64,000 bases of DNA from Nonomuraea angiospora. GTDB lineage: Bacteria > Actinomycetota > Actinomycetes > Streptosporangiales > Streptosporangiaceae. The position numbers and the translations under genes were made by a program. The notes below the pieces were generated by a model. The model was not told where the DNA came from and did no database searches. It saw nothing but the letters and a program-made list of their open reading frames with translations. Positions 31,636 to 39,399 of the stretch are shown piece by piece. The first letter of the stretch is position 1, and every line of letters begins with the position of its first letter. The stretch spans positions 2,046,001 through 2,110,000 of the forward strand of contig NZ_JADBEK010000001.1 in the NCBI RefSeq assembly GCF_014873145.1. Reading direction: 5' to 3'.

Positions 31636-32268
31636 TCAGGGCTCGATCCGGCACTGGAGCACGTCGCGGACCAGCGCGCCCAGGCTGTCCGCGCCGGTCT
31701 TGGCCTTGATCCGGGCCCGGTGCACGTCGACGGTCTTGACGCTGGTGCCGAGCCGGCGGGCGATGAGCTGGCTGGGCAGGCCGTCCACGACCAGCCTGAG
31801 CACCTCGCGCTCCCGCGTGGTGAGCGACTCGACCCGCTCGCCGACGGCCCGCCGGTGGGCGTGCTCGCGGAAGCGTCGCTCGGCCTCCCGCAGCTGTTCC
31901 TGGACGACGTCGAGCATCTGCTGCGGTTTGTACGGCTTCTCGAGGAAGTTGACCGCGCCCTGGCGCATCGCCCGTACCGACATCGCGATGTCACCATGGG
32001 CGGAGCAGAAGATGATCGGGGCGGGATAGCCGAGTCCGAGCAGCCGCTCCTGCAGCTCGAACCCGCTCAAGCCGGGCATCCGCACGTCGACGATCAGCAC
32101 GGCGGGCTCGGCGGCGTCGTACTCGGCCAGGAACGTCGCGGCGTCGGGATAGGTGAGCGCCTGGACCCCGACGCTCTCGAAGAGGAAGACGAGCGAGCGC
32201 CGCAGGTCGTGGTCGTCATCGACGATGTGCACCACCGGGCCGGCCACGGCCGATTCGGTCCCGCTCAT
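31636..32268 (-). CDS. FixJ-like response regulator
   Basis: 210 residues from the ATG at 32268 (MSGTESAVAGPVVHIVDDDH). The receiver has the acidic pair D17/D18, phosphoacceptor D61 in VLIVDVRMPGLSGFEL, and the conserved Lys in NFLEKPYKPQQM. The linker helix leads to a LuxR/FixJ-type HTH at about 145-205 (ESLTTREREVLRLVVDGLPS, then KTVDVHRARIKAKTG). It is convergent with the flavin reductase (14 bp gap) and likely phosphorylated by the kinase at 29580. A 39-codon in-frame extension upstream lacks conservation and runs across the next promoter. Confidence 0.9.
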   Translation of the reverse strand: MSGTESAVAGPVVHIVDDDHDLRRSLVFLFESVGVQALTYPDAATFLAEYDAAEPAVLIVDVRMPGLSGFELQERLLGLGYPAPIIFCSAHGDIAMSVRAMRQGAVNFLEKPYKPQQMLDVVQEQLREAERRFREHAHRRAVGERVESLTTREREVLRLVVDGLPSQLIARRLGTSVKTVDVHRARIKAKTGADSLGALVRDVLQCRIEP

Positions 32269-32405
32269 GCCCGCACTATGCGCGACCCGCCGGAGCGGGG
32301 CAATCCGGCCGGTTCGGCCAGCGGACTGGCGGGCTTGGAGAGCGGGCCGCGCCGGACGTTGACTTCCCTCGGTCCCCGTACGCAATCAGAAGGACGGAAT
32401 ATCAC

Positions 32406-33491
32406 GTGCACCACCGCATCGGCATCCTCGGCACCGGCAACATCTTCGGCCGCTACGTCACCGGCCTGGCCCGCTACCCGGAGCTGGAGATCGTCCGCGT
32501 CGGCGACATCGACGTCGACAGGGCCAAGCGGGCCGCGGAAGAGCACGGCATCCCCGCCTGGGGGGACGGCGACGAGCTCTACGCCGACGACTCGATCGAC
32601 ATCCTGGTGAACCTGACCCCGCCGGCCCACCACGCGAGGACCGTCATCCGGGCCCTGGAGTCCGGCAAGCACGTCTACGTCGAGAAGCCGCTCGCCGCGA
32701 CCGTCGCCGAGGCGCGGGAGGTGCTGGCGGCGGCCGAGGACGGCGGGCGCGTGCTGGGCTCCGCGCCGGACACGTTCCTGGGCAGCGCCTCCCAGACCGC
32801 GCGCAAGGCGCTCGACGACGGGCTGATCGGCGAGCCCATCGGCGTGTCGGCGTTCATCCGGCACAGCAAGGCCGAGACCTGGCATCCGGACCCGCGATTC
32901 CTCTTCCAGCGCGGGGGCGGACCCGTGCTGGACATGGGGCCGTACTATCTGGCCATACTGGTGAACCTGCTCGGCCCGGTCAGGTCCGTGGCGGGGGCCG
33001 CCCGCGTCGGCGCGCCGGTGCGCGCGGTCACCGCGCCGGACCGCGTCGTGGACCGGATCGACGTCGAGGTGGCGACCCATGCCTCCGCCGTCCTCGTCTT
33101 CGATTCCGGGGTCATCGGCACCACGCTGATGAGCTTCGACGTCTGGGACAGCGAGCTGCCCGCCATCGAGGTCTACGGCACCGAAGGGACGCTCACCTTG
33201 CCCAACCCCAACCACTTCGACGGCGACGTACGGGTGCGACGGCACGGGGACGCGGACTGGTCGGTCCTGCCGCCCGTCGTCGGCCTGTTCGGCGCGGTCG
33301 GCACCAAGGAGCAGACCCGCCGCGGGCTCGGCGTGCGGGATCTGGCCGACGCGATCGAGGGCGGCCCCCACCGCGCCAACGCCACGTTCGCCTTCCACGT
33401 GCTCGAGGCCCTTTCCGCGATCGACGGGCCCGGCCAGGTCGTCCGGCTGGAGAGCACGTGCGAGCGCCCGGCCCCCCGATTCGCGCAGTGA
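32406..33491 (+). CDS. Gfo/Idh/MocA family NAD(P)-dependent sugar dehydrogenase
   Basis: 361 residues from the GTG at 32406. Rossmann nucleotide site GILGTGNIFGRYVTG at the N-terminus, the conserved VEKPLAATVAEA (E-K-P motif with the catalytic Lys), then HSKAETWHPDPRFLFQRGGG, then PVLDMGPYYLAILVNLLGPV, where D-x-G-x-Y/H is the substrate site. The C-terminal beta sheet (SGVIGTTLMSFDVWDSELPA) is typical. These enzymes oxidise or reduce sugar C-OH groups, often at C3. It heads the operon with the small subunit and GMC gene (GTGA overlap), so it likely reduces or rearranges the keto-sugar made by the GMC enzyme. Confidence 0.9.
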   Translation: MHHRIGILGTGNIFGRYVTGLARYPELEIVRVGDIDVDRAKRAAEEHGIPAWGDGDELYADDSIDILVNLTPPAHHARTVIRALESGKHVYVEKPLAATVAEAREVLAAAEDGGRVLGSAPDTFLGSASQTARKALDDGLIGEPIGVSAFIRHSKAETWHPDPRFLFQRGGGPVLDMGPYYLAILVNLLGPVRSVAGAARVGAPVRAVTAPDRVVDRIDVEVATHASAVLVFDSGVIGTTLMSFDVWDSELPAIEVYGTEGTLTLPNPNHFDGDVRVRRHGDADWSVLPPVVGLFGAVGTKEQTRRGLGVRDLADAIEGGPHRANATFAFHVLEALSAIDGPGQVVRLESTCERPAPRFAQ

Positions 33492-33895
33492 CCCCGGGGC
33501 AGGCGGCGACGCTGGGCGCGGTGGTCGACACGATCGTCCCCGCCGACGACTACCCGAGCGGCACCGAGGCGGGCGTCCTGGACTACCTCGCGGGGCAGTT
33601 CGGCCGCGACCTGGCCGACCTGCGCGCCTATTACGGGGCGGGACTCGACGCCGTCGAGGCCGAGGCGCGCGAGCGGCACGGCGCCGGCTTCCCCGAGCTC
33701 CCGCCCGGGCGGCGCGAAGAGCTGCTGCGGGCGCTGGAGTCGGGCGACACCCGCGTGCCGTGGCCGTTCGACGCGGCGGCGTTCGTGGAGACGGTGGTCG
33801 GGCACGTCATGGAGGGCTTCTACGGCGACCCGGGCAACGGCGGCAACCACGACGCCGTCTCCTGGCGGATGATCGGATTCGAGGTAGGAGACTGA
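33488..33895 (+). CDS. gluconate 2-dehydrogenase subunit 3-like small subunit
   Basis: 135 residues from the GTG at 33488, overlapping the TGA of the previous gene. Sequence TLGAVVDTIVPADDYPSGTE is the hallmark of this family (V-D-x-I-I/V-P-x-D), as is the C-terminal FVETVVGHVMEGFYGDPGNG, with the final GGNHDAVSWRMIGFEV. The protein normally carries a Tat signal and escorts the GMC flavoprotein out of the cell; no signal is present here, nor in a possible 10-codon extension, so the complex may stay in the cytoplasm. It is followed by a run of repeat-derived mini-frames and the GMC gene. Confidence 0.88.
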   Translation: MTPGQAATLGAVVDTIVPADDYPSGTEAGVLDYLAGQFGRDLADLRAYYGAGLDAVEAEARERHGAGFPELPPGRREELLRALESGDTRVPWPFDAAAFVETVVGHVMEGFYGDPGNGGNHDAVSWRMIGFEVGD

Positions 33896-34014
33896 TGCGC
33901 GGGCGGACGCGGGCCGTGATCGGATGCGGGGTGCAGGGCTGATGCGGGCCGTGACCGGATGCGGGGTGCAGGGCTGATGCGGGTCGTGACCGGATGCGAG
34001 GTACGGGGCTGATG
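33895..34014 (+). repeat. 35-bp tandem repeats copying the GMC gene start, linked by TGATG junctions
   Basis: Units starting at ATG 33895, 33942 and 33977 precede the true GMC ATG at 34012. The last two steps are exactly 35 bp. Each unit has the form ATGCGGGYCGTGACCGGATG plus CGRGGTRCRGGGC and ends in TGA overlapping the next ATG. They encode MRGRTRAVIGCGVQG, MRAVTGCGVQG and MRVVTGCEVRG, degenerate copies of the GMC head MRVDAVVIGSG. The chain couples the small-subunit stop to the GMC start through three tiny frames. Confidence 0.8.
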
Positions 34015-35640
34015 CGGGTGGACGCGGTCGTGATCGGATCGGGCGCCGGGGGCGGGGTCGCCGCCGCGGTCCTGGCCGAGGCGGGCAAGCACGTGCTCGT
34101 GCTGGAGCGCGGCCGCGACCTCACCTTCGAGGAGATCGGCCGCGACCACCTGCGCAACCACCGCCTCACCCGCTATCCGCACCGGTCCGGGCCCGACTAC
34201 GAGGACGGCCCGCGCGTCGTCGTCGACGCCACGGGGGGCGAGAAGGTGGTACGCCCGCACGAGCCGGGCTTTCACGGCAACGCCACGCTGGTCGGCGGCG
34301 GCACCCGGCTCTACGGGGCCCAGGCGTGGCGCTTCCTGCCCGCCGACTTCACCATGGCGAGCACGTACGGCGTGCCCGCGGGCAGCAGCCTCGCCGACTG
34401 GCCCATCGGCTACGACGACCTGGAGCCCTACTACGAGCGCGCCGAGTGGGAGATCGGCGTCTGCGGCGACCACGCGGCCGGCAGCCGCCACTGGAGGCGC
34501 GCCAGGCCGTACCCGATGTCCCCGCTCCCGGAGGGGCTGCAGGCCGCCGCCCTGCGCAGGGGCGCGGCCGCCCTCGGCTGGGACGTGCTGCCGGTGCCGC
34601 TGCTGATCAACTCGGTGCCGTACGGCGGGCGGGCCGCCTGCACCCGCTGCCAGCACTGCGTCGGCTTCGCCTGCCCGGCCGACGCCAAGAACGGCTCGCA
34701 CAACACCGTGCTGAGCCGCGCGCTCGCCACCGGCCGCGCCCGGCTGCTGCCGGAGGCCGTCGCCGAACGCCTCGAATGCGACCCGTCGGGCCGCGTGACC
34801 GGCGTGCGCTGGGTGGATCGCTCGGGGGCCCGCCACGTCGCCGAGGCCGAGGTGGTGATCTGCGCGGCCGGCGCGATCGAGACGGCCCGGCTGCTGCAGA
34901 ACTCGCCGACCCGGCGCGAGCCGCACGGGCTGGGCAACAACCACGACCAGGTGGGACGGCACCTGCAGGGCCACGCCTACGCTTGGGCGCTGGGCGAGAT
35001 GGACGAGCCCGTGCACGACGGGCTGGGCCCCGGCGTCTCGCTCGCGACGCTCGACTTCGTCCACTACAACGACGGCGTGATCGGCGGGGCGATGCTGGCG
35101 GACGAGTTCACCGTGCTGCCGCTGGCCTTCTGGGCCCGGAACCTGCCGCCCGGCCTGCCCCGCTGGGGCGCGCGCAACAAGCAGTACATGCGGGACAACT
35201 ACCGCCGTGTCATGCGGGTGGGCGGGCCGGTCCAGGAGATCCCGAACCCGGAGGCGAGGACGCGGCTCGACCCGCAGGTGCGCGACCGGTGGGGCATCCC
35301 GGTCGCCCGCCTGTCCGGCGCGACCCATCCGGAGAGCCTTCGTACGGGCGACTTCATCGCCGGCCGCGCCCGTGAATGGCTGCTCGCCTCGGGAGCGCGC
35401 CGGGCGTGGGCGGCGCGGGCGCCCCTGACCCTGCACGCCGGGCAGCACCAGTCGGGGACGTGCCGGATGGGTGACGACGAGCGGACGTCGGTCGTGGACC
35501 GGTGGGGCCGGGTCCACGGGCACGACAACCTCTATGTCGCCGACGCCTCCGTACACGTCACCAACGGCGGGGTCAATCCCGTGCTGACGGTCATGGCGCT
35601 GGCGTTCCGGACGGCCGAACGGCTGTGCGCCGACTGGTGA
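34012..35640 (+). CDS. GMC family FAD-dependent sugar oxidoreductase (glycoside/gluconate dehydrogenase type)
   Basis: 542 residues from the ATG at 34012 (MRVDAVVIGSGAGGGVAAAV, FAD site G9-x-G11-x-x-G), followed by VLVLERGRD. GGGTRLYGAQAWRFLPADF is the GMC signature region. The Cys cluster CTRCQHCVGFACPADAKNG matches bacterial sugar GMC enzymes. The catalytic pair is His in LHAGQHQSGTCRMG and Asn in VTNGGVNPVLTVMALAFRTA. Known relatives with a subunit 3 partner oxidise gluconate, sorbosone or the C3 hydroxyl of glycosides. With the Gfo/Idh gene upstream and the isomerase-like gene at 42401, glycoside 3-oxidation is my favoured guess. Confidence 0.9.
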   Translation: MRVDAVVIGSGAGGGVAAAVLAEAGKHVLVLERGRDLTFEEIGRDHLRNHRLTRYPHRSGPDYEDGPRVVVDATGGEKVVRPHEPGFHGNATLVGGGTRLYGAQAWRFLPADFTMASTYGVPAGSSLADWPIGYDDLEPYYERAEWEIGVCGDHAAGSRHWRRARPYPMSPLPEGLQAAALRRGAAALGWDVLPVPLLINSVPYGGRAACTRCQHCVGFACPADAKNGSHNTVLSRALATGRARLLPEAVAERLECDPSGRVTGVRWVDRSGARHVAEAEVVICAAGAIETARLLQNSPTRREPHGLGNNHDQVGRHLQGHAYAWALGEMDEPVHDGLGPGVSLATLDFVHYNDGVIGGAMLADEFTVLPLAFWARNLPPGLPRWGARNKQYMRDNYRRVMRVGGPVQEIPNPEARTRLDPQVRDRWGIPVARLSGATHPESLRTGDFIAGRAREWLLASGARRAWAARAPLTLHAGQHQSGTCRMGDDERTSVVDRWGRVHGHDNLYVADASVHVTNGGVNPVLTVMALAFRTAERLCADW

Positions 35641-35642
35641 CG

Positions 35643-35725
35643 CCTGTTCAGGACGGCCGGGTGACGCCTGTTCAGGACAGCGGCGTGGCACCTGTTCAGG
35701 ACGGCGGGTGGTGACTGTTCAGGAC
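35643..35725. repeat. 24-bp tandem repeats copying the quinone oxidoreductase gene end
   Basis: Four copies of CCTGTTCAGGAC (35643, 35667, 35691 and, as ACTGTTCAGGAC, 35714) are spaced 24, 24 and 23 bp apart. Read on the minus strand each copy carries the last codons of the oxidoreductase (TRPS and TGA), so the gene's own stop at 35719 is followed by three decayed copies. The repeats fill the gap between two convergent genes. Confidence 0.8.
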
Positions 35726-36654
35726 GGCCGGGTGGTGACGTCGAGCACCACCTTGCCCGTGGCGTGGCCGTCCTCCACGAGCGCGAGCGCCTCGGCGGCC
35801 GCGGCGAACGGGAACACCCGGCCGACCCGCGGATCCAGCTTCCCCGCGACCACCAGCTCGGCCAGCGCCGACAGCGTCTCCGGGCCGCCGACCCGCGAGA
35901 CCGGTCGCGCGCCGAAGCGAGCGGCGATCTCCTCGCCGGCCACGGTGAGCACCCGCGTCCCGGCGGTGAGCACCTCCGCGACACCGTGGAGGGCGTCGCC
36001 GCCGACGAGATCGAGTACGGCGCCGGCGCCCTCGGGAAGAAGCTCCCGCAGCCGGCCCGCGACGTCGTCGCGATCGTAGGCGACCGCCGTGGCGCCCAGC
36101 GATTCGACGAACGCGTGCTTCGCCCCGCTCGCCGTGCCCACGACGCGTACCCCGTCCATGACCGCGAGCTGGGCCGCGGCCGTGCCGACTCCCCCGCCGG
36201 CGCCCAGGATCAGCAGCGTCCGCCCGGGGGCCGGGGCGAGGGCGGCGAGCCCCTCGTAGGCGGTCCCGGCCGCGATCGGCAGCGCAGCCGCGTCGGTGAA
36301 GCTCAGCCCGTCCGGCATGCGCGCGGCCCGGTCCTCCGGCAGCACCGCCAGCTCGGCGTAGCCGCCGCTCCCGCCGGCCGTGCTGCCGAAGACGGCGTCC
36401 CCGACGGCCAGCCGGGTGACCCCCGGTCCGGTCCGCACCACGGTCCCGGCCACCTCGCGCCCGAGGATCGCGGGCAGGCGCAGCGGCAGGAAGACACGTT
36501 GCATGCCGGCGCGGACCTTCCAGTCCACCGGGTTGACGCCGGCCGCGCGCACCTCGACGACCACCTCGCCACGCTGCGGCTCGGGTGCGGGAACGTCGAG
36601 GAAGCGCTGGACATCCGGACCGCCGTAGTCGATGAACCCGTAAGCGAGAGGCAT
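35719..36654 (-). CDS. NADP-dependent quinone oxidoreductase / MDR family reductase
   Basis: 311 residues. N-terminal GroES-like domain: VEVRAAGVNPVDWKVRAGMQ, then LPAILGREVAGTVVRTGPGV and GDAVFGSTAGGSGGYAELAV. Nucleotide fold: RTLLILGAGGGVGTAAAQLA, VLDLVGGDALHGVAEVL, and a closing FPFAAAAEALALVEDGHATG plus KVVLDV. No zinc ligands are present, so it belongs to the zinc-free quinone/enoyl reductase branch. It is convergent with the GMC gene and divergent from the solute-binding gene; a copy of the 17-bp IclR-like palindrome lies 45 bp upstream of its ATG. Confidence 0.9.
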   Translation of the reverse strand: MPLAYGFIDYGGPDVQRFLDVPAPEPQRGEVVVEVRAAGVNPVDWKVRAGMQRVFLPLRLPAILGREVAGTVVRTGPGVTRLAVGDAVFGSTAGGSGGYAELAVLPEDRAARMPDGLSFTDAAALPIAAGTAYEGLAALAPAPGRTLLILGAGGGVGTAAAQLAVMDGVRVVGTASGAKHAFVESLGATAVAYDRDDVAGRLRELLPEGAGAVLDLVGGDALHGVAEVLTAGTRVLTVAGEEIAARFGARPVSRVGGPETLSALAELVVAGKLDPRVGRVFPFAAAAEALALVEDGHATGKVVLDVTTRPS

Positions 36655-36698
36655 GGTCAGGGACGCTACCGACCGGGCGGGGGCCGGGGTGAAGGGCT

Positions 36699-36715
36699 GT
36701 TCCGGTCAGCGAACC
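36699..36715. promoter_or_regulatory. IclR-type operator candidate (copy near the quinone oxidoreductase)
   Basis: GTTCCGGTCAGCGAACC has the dyad GTTC/GAAC and matches the other sites in this window (consensus GTYCCGSTSAGCGRRCC). It is centred about 53 bp upstream of the oxidoreductase ATG, close to the distance of one of the two sites upstream of the IclR gene at 45836. Confidence 0.5.
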
Positions 36716-36797
36716 GGCGCGGGGGCCGCCCGAATCCTCCGGCTCTAGGGTTTGAGGCCACCACCTGAAGAACGGTGACTCCGCGTACGGCAACAAT

Positions 36798-36821
36798 TCG
36801 GGCAATTAGTACGATGCCCGA
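36798..36821. promoter_or_regulatory. inverted repeat over a promoter-like element before the ABC operon
   Basis: TCGGGCA-N10-TGCCCGA is a perfect 7-bp inverted repeat; its spacer contains TAGTACGA with the -10-like TACGAT at 36810-36815. It lies 46 bp upstream of the solute-binding gene ATG. An operator overlapping the promoter of the 36867-43279 operon is a reasonable reading. Confidence 0.4.
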
Positions 36822-36866
36822 CACCTCGTTACACCGCACGCCCCCAGATTGTCTCGAGGAGTACCT

Positions 36867-38435
36867 ATGTCACTGACGAAGCCAGTATGGCGCCGTCGTC
36901 TCGCCGCGGGCGCCGCCGGCGCGGCCATGCTCGCCTCGGCCGCGTGCAGCGCCGCCAGCCAGGGCGCCATCGGGAACTCCGCGGGCGCGAGCACGGGCCC
37001 GGTGCGCGGGGGCGGCACCCTCGTCGTCGCCCAGACGAGCGACGCCGACCCGGGTTCGTTCCTCAAGACCTCCTTCGGCAACGTCGTGGCGGAGTACGCG
37101 GTCTTCGAGACGCTGACCCTCATCGACGGCAAGACCGGGCAGCCCAAGGGCGTCCTGGCCGAGTCGTGGACCCTGGCCCCCGACGGCAAGAGCCTGGACC
37201 TCAAGCTCCGCGACGACGTGACCTTCCACAGCGGCCGCAAGCTGACCGCGGACGACGTCGTCTTCGCCCTCCAGAAGGTCCAGGACCCGGCCACCGGCGC
37301 GGCCAACCAGTCGATCGCCGCCCAGATCTCCGACATGAAGACCAAGGGCGAGCACGAGCTGACGCTGACGTTCAAGCAGCCGCTGCCGAACATCTTCGAC
37401 CTCTTCGAGACGATGCCCATCCTCAACAAGGACTCCTACGCCGACTACGCCGCGGGCACGAAGGTCGACGGCACCGGGCGCTTCACGTGGAAGTCGTGGA
37501 CCCCGGGCGGCAAGCTGGTGCTCGGCAAGTACGCGGGCTACCGCGACGCGGCGGGCACCCGGCTCGACACCATCGAGATCAACCTGATCAAGGACCCGAC
37601 GGCCATGGTCGCGGCCATCCGCAGCGGCCGCGTCCAGTACGGCGTCGGCATGGCGGCCCTGGACGCCAGGACCCTGAGCCAGCAGCCCGGCTTCTCCCTC
37701 GTGACCTCGGGCGGCGCGGCCGTCCCGCTGGCGTTCGACGTGACCAAGCCGCCGTTCGACAACAAGGCCGTGCGCCAGGCGGTCCACTACGCGATCGACC
37801 GCGACCGCATCGTGCAGCAGGTCATGGGCGGCCAGGCCGACCCGACCAACGTGCCCTGGCGGGCCTCGACGGTCGGCTACGACGCCGCCCAGGCCAAGCA
37901 ATACACCTACCAGCCGGACAAGGCCAAGCGGCTGCTGGCCGAGGCGGGGGTGAAGGACGTCTCGTTCGACGTGCTCACGCTGAACTCGCCCGAGGCCACC
38001 GGCGTCTTCCAGATCGTCAAGAACAACCTGGCCGCCGTGGGACTGAACGCCAACCCGGTCGTCGTGCCCGTGGCCGACTACGACGCGAGGATCGCCAAGA
38101 AGGACCTGGGCGCCCCCGCCTTCCTGATGCAGAACAGCAACGGCCTGTCCCCGGCCACCGCCGTCGTGAGCCGGCCGGAGCTGCTGGCGGACGGCAACGT
38201 CTCCCACTTCAAGAGCCCCGAGTACACGAAGCTGGTCAAGGCGGTCACCAGCGCCAGCACCACGGAGGACCAGCAGAAGGCCCTGCGCGACTACGACGCC
38301 TACTTCATCGACCAGGCGTTCGTGCTCCCGCTGGTCACCCGCCCCACCCTCACCCTGCGCGCGAACTCCGTGAACGGCATCAGGTCCACGCAGATGGGCT
38401 TCCTCGACGTCAGCCAGGCCTGGCTGTCCAAGTAA
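36867..38435 (+). CDS. family 5 solute-binding lipoprotein (peptide/glycoside ABC importer)
   Basis: 522 residues from the ATG at 36867 (GAGGAGT upstream). Basic N-terminus KPVWRRRLAAGAAGAAMLAS ending in the lipobox ASAAC. Then the family-5 mark GGTLVVAQTSDADPGSFLKT, LAESWTLAPDGKSLDLKLRD, DDVVFALQKVQDP, and AVRQAVHYAIDRDRIVQQVM in the second lobe. Although family 5 is named for peptides, many actinobacterial members bind oligosaccharides or glycosides. Here it heads an operon ending in a sugar isomerase-like gene and follows sugar-oxidising genes, so a glycoside ligand is likely. Confidence 0.9.
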   Translation: MSLTKPVWRRRLAAGAAGAAMLASAACSAASQGAIGNSAGASTGPVRGGGTLVVAQTSDADPGSFLKTSFGNVVAEYAVFETLTLIDGKTGQPKGVLAESWTLAPDGKSLDLKLRDDVTFHSGRKLTADDVVFALQKVQDPATGAANQSIAAQISDMKTKGEHELTLTFKQPLPNIFDLFETMPILNKDSYADYAAGTKVDGTGRFTWKSWTPGGKLVLGKYAGYRDAAGTRLDTIEINLIKDPTAMVAAIRSGRVQYGVGMAALDARTLSQQPGFSLVTSGGAAVPLAFDVTKPPFDNKAVRQAVHYAIDRDRIVQQVMGGQADPTNVPWRASTVGYDAAQAKQYTYQPDKAKRLLAEAGVKDVSFDVLTLNSPEATGVFQIVKNNLAAVGLNANPVVVPVADYDARIAKKDLGAPAFLMQNSNGLSPATAVVSRPELLADGNVSHFKSPEYTKLVKAVTSASTTEDQQKALRDYDAYFIDQAFVLPLVTRPTLTLRANSVNGIRSTQMGFLDVSQAWLSK

Positions 38436-38449
38436 CCGGAGGCGGGACG

Positions 38450-39397
38450 ATGGTCCGGTTCCTGATACGCAAGCTCCCCTCGCTGGTGTTCGTGCTGCTG
38501 GCCAGCTCGATCGTGGCCTTCGCCCTGCCCCGCCTGGCGCCGGGCGACGTGGCGGTCACGCTCGCCGGAGCGGACCCGACCGCGGCCAACATCGCCGCGA
38601 TCCGCCGGCAGCTCGGCCTGGACCGCCCCCTGGTGATCCAGTACGCGGACTGGATGGCCGGGCTGCTCCAGGGCGACCTCGGCCAGTCCTACCTGCTGCG
38701 CCGCAGCGTCGCCAGCCTCATCGGCGACCGGCTGGGCAGCACGGTCGAGCTGGCCGCCCTGGCCACGCTGCTGGTCATCGCGATCGGCACGGCCCTGGGC
38801 GTCCTGGTCGGCTCGGTCCGCGGCCGCTGGGCGCGGGCCGGCCTCGACCTGGTCAACAGCTTCCTCGTGGCCGTCCCGTCGTTCGTCACGGGCCTGGGGC
38901 TGATCCTCGTCTTCGGCGTGCTGAACCGCTGGCTGCCCGTCAGCGGCGAGGTCGCCTTCCTCGACGACCCGGTGATCGGCTTCCAGTTCCTGATCCTGCC
39001 GGCGATCGCGCTGGCGCTCCCGCCCGCGGCGGTCGTGGCCCGGCTGCTGCAGGCGGAGATGCTGGTCGCCAGGAACGAGGACTACGTGGACCTCGCGCTC
39101 AGCAAGGGAGCCTCGGGCGCCCGGATCACGATCCGCCACGTGCTGCGCAACAGCGTGGGCACCGCGGTCGTCGCGGTGGGCCTGCAGGTCGGCAACCTGC
39201 TCGCCGGAGCGGTCATCATCGAGGCCATCTTCAACCGCAACGGCCTCGGCCAGCTCGCCGTCTCCAGCGTGCAGACCCGCGACTTCACCGTGCTGCAGGT
39301 GCTGATCCTGGCCGTCGTCTTCGTGGCGGTGATCTGCCAGATCCTCACCGAGATGATCCTGGCAGCACTCGACCCCCGGATCACGTTGGGAGCGTAG
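38450..39397 (+). CDS. ABC transporter permease (DppB-like)
   Basis: 315 residues from the ATG at 38450 (GGAGGCGGGACG upstream). First helix LVFVLLASSIVAFALPRLAP, then the loop RRQLGLDRPLVIQYADWMAG. Six helices in all; the EAA contact loop is DYVDLALSKGASGARITIRH followed by VLRN. The last part is EAIFNRNGLGQLAVSSVQTR and ends at DPRITLGA. Fourteen bases separate it from the binding-protein stop. It forms the channel with the DppC-like gene that begins two bases later. Confidence 0.9.
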   Translation: MVRFLIRKLPSLVFVLLASSIVAFALPRLAPGDVAVTLAGADPTAANIAAIRRQLGLDRPLVIQYADWMAGLLQGDLGQSYLLRRSVASLIGDRLGSTVELAALATLLVIAIGTALGVLVGSVRGRWARAGLDLVNSFLVAVPSFVTGLGLILVFGVLNRWLPVSGEVAFLDDPVIGFQFLILPAIALALPPAAVVARLLQAEMLVARNEDYVDLALSKGASGARITIRHVLRNSVGTAVVAVGLQVGNLLAGAVIIEAIFNRNGLGQLAVSSVQTRDFTVLQVLILAVVFVAVICQILTEMILAALDPRITLGA

Positions 39398-39399
39398 GC

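Noticed and set aside
33895..34014. CRISPR-like array
   Set aside because: The units are contiguous 35-bp tandem copies of the next gene's start with no spacers and no cas genes.
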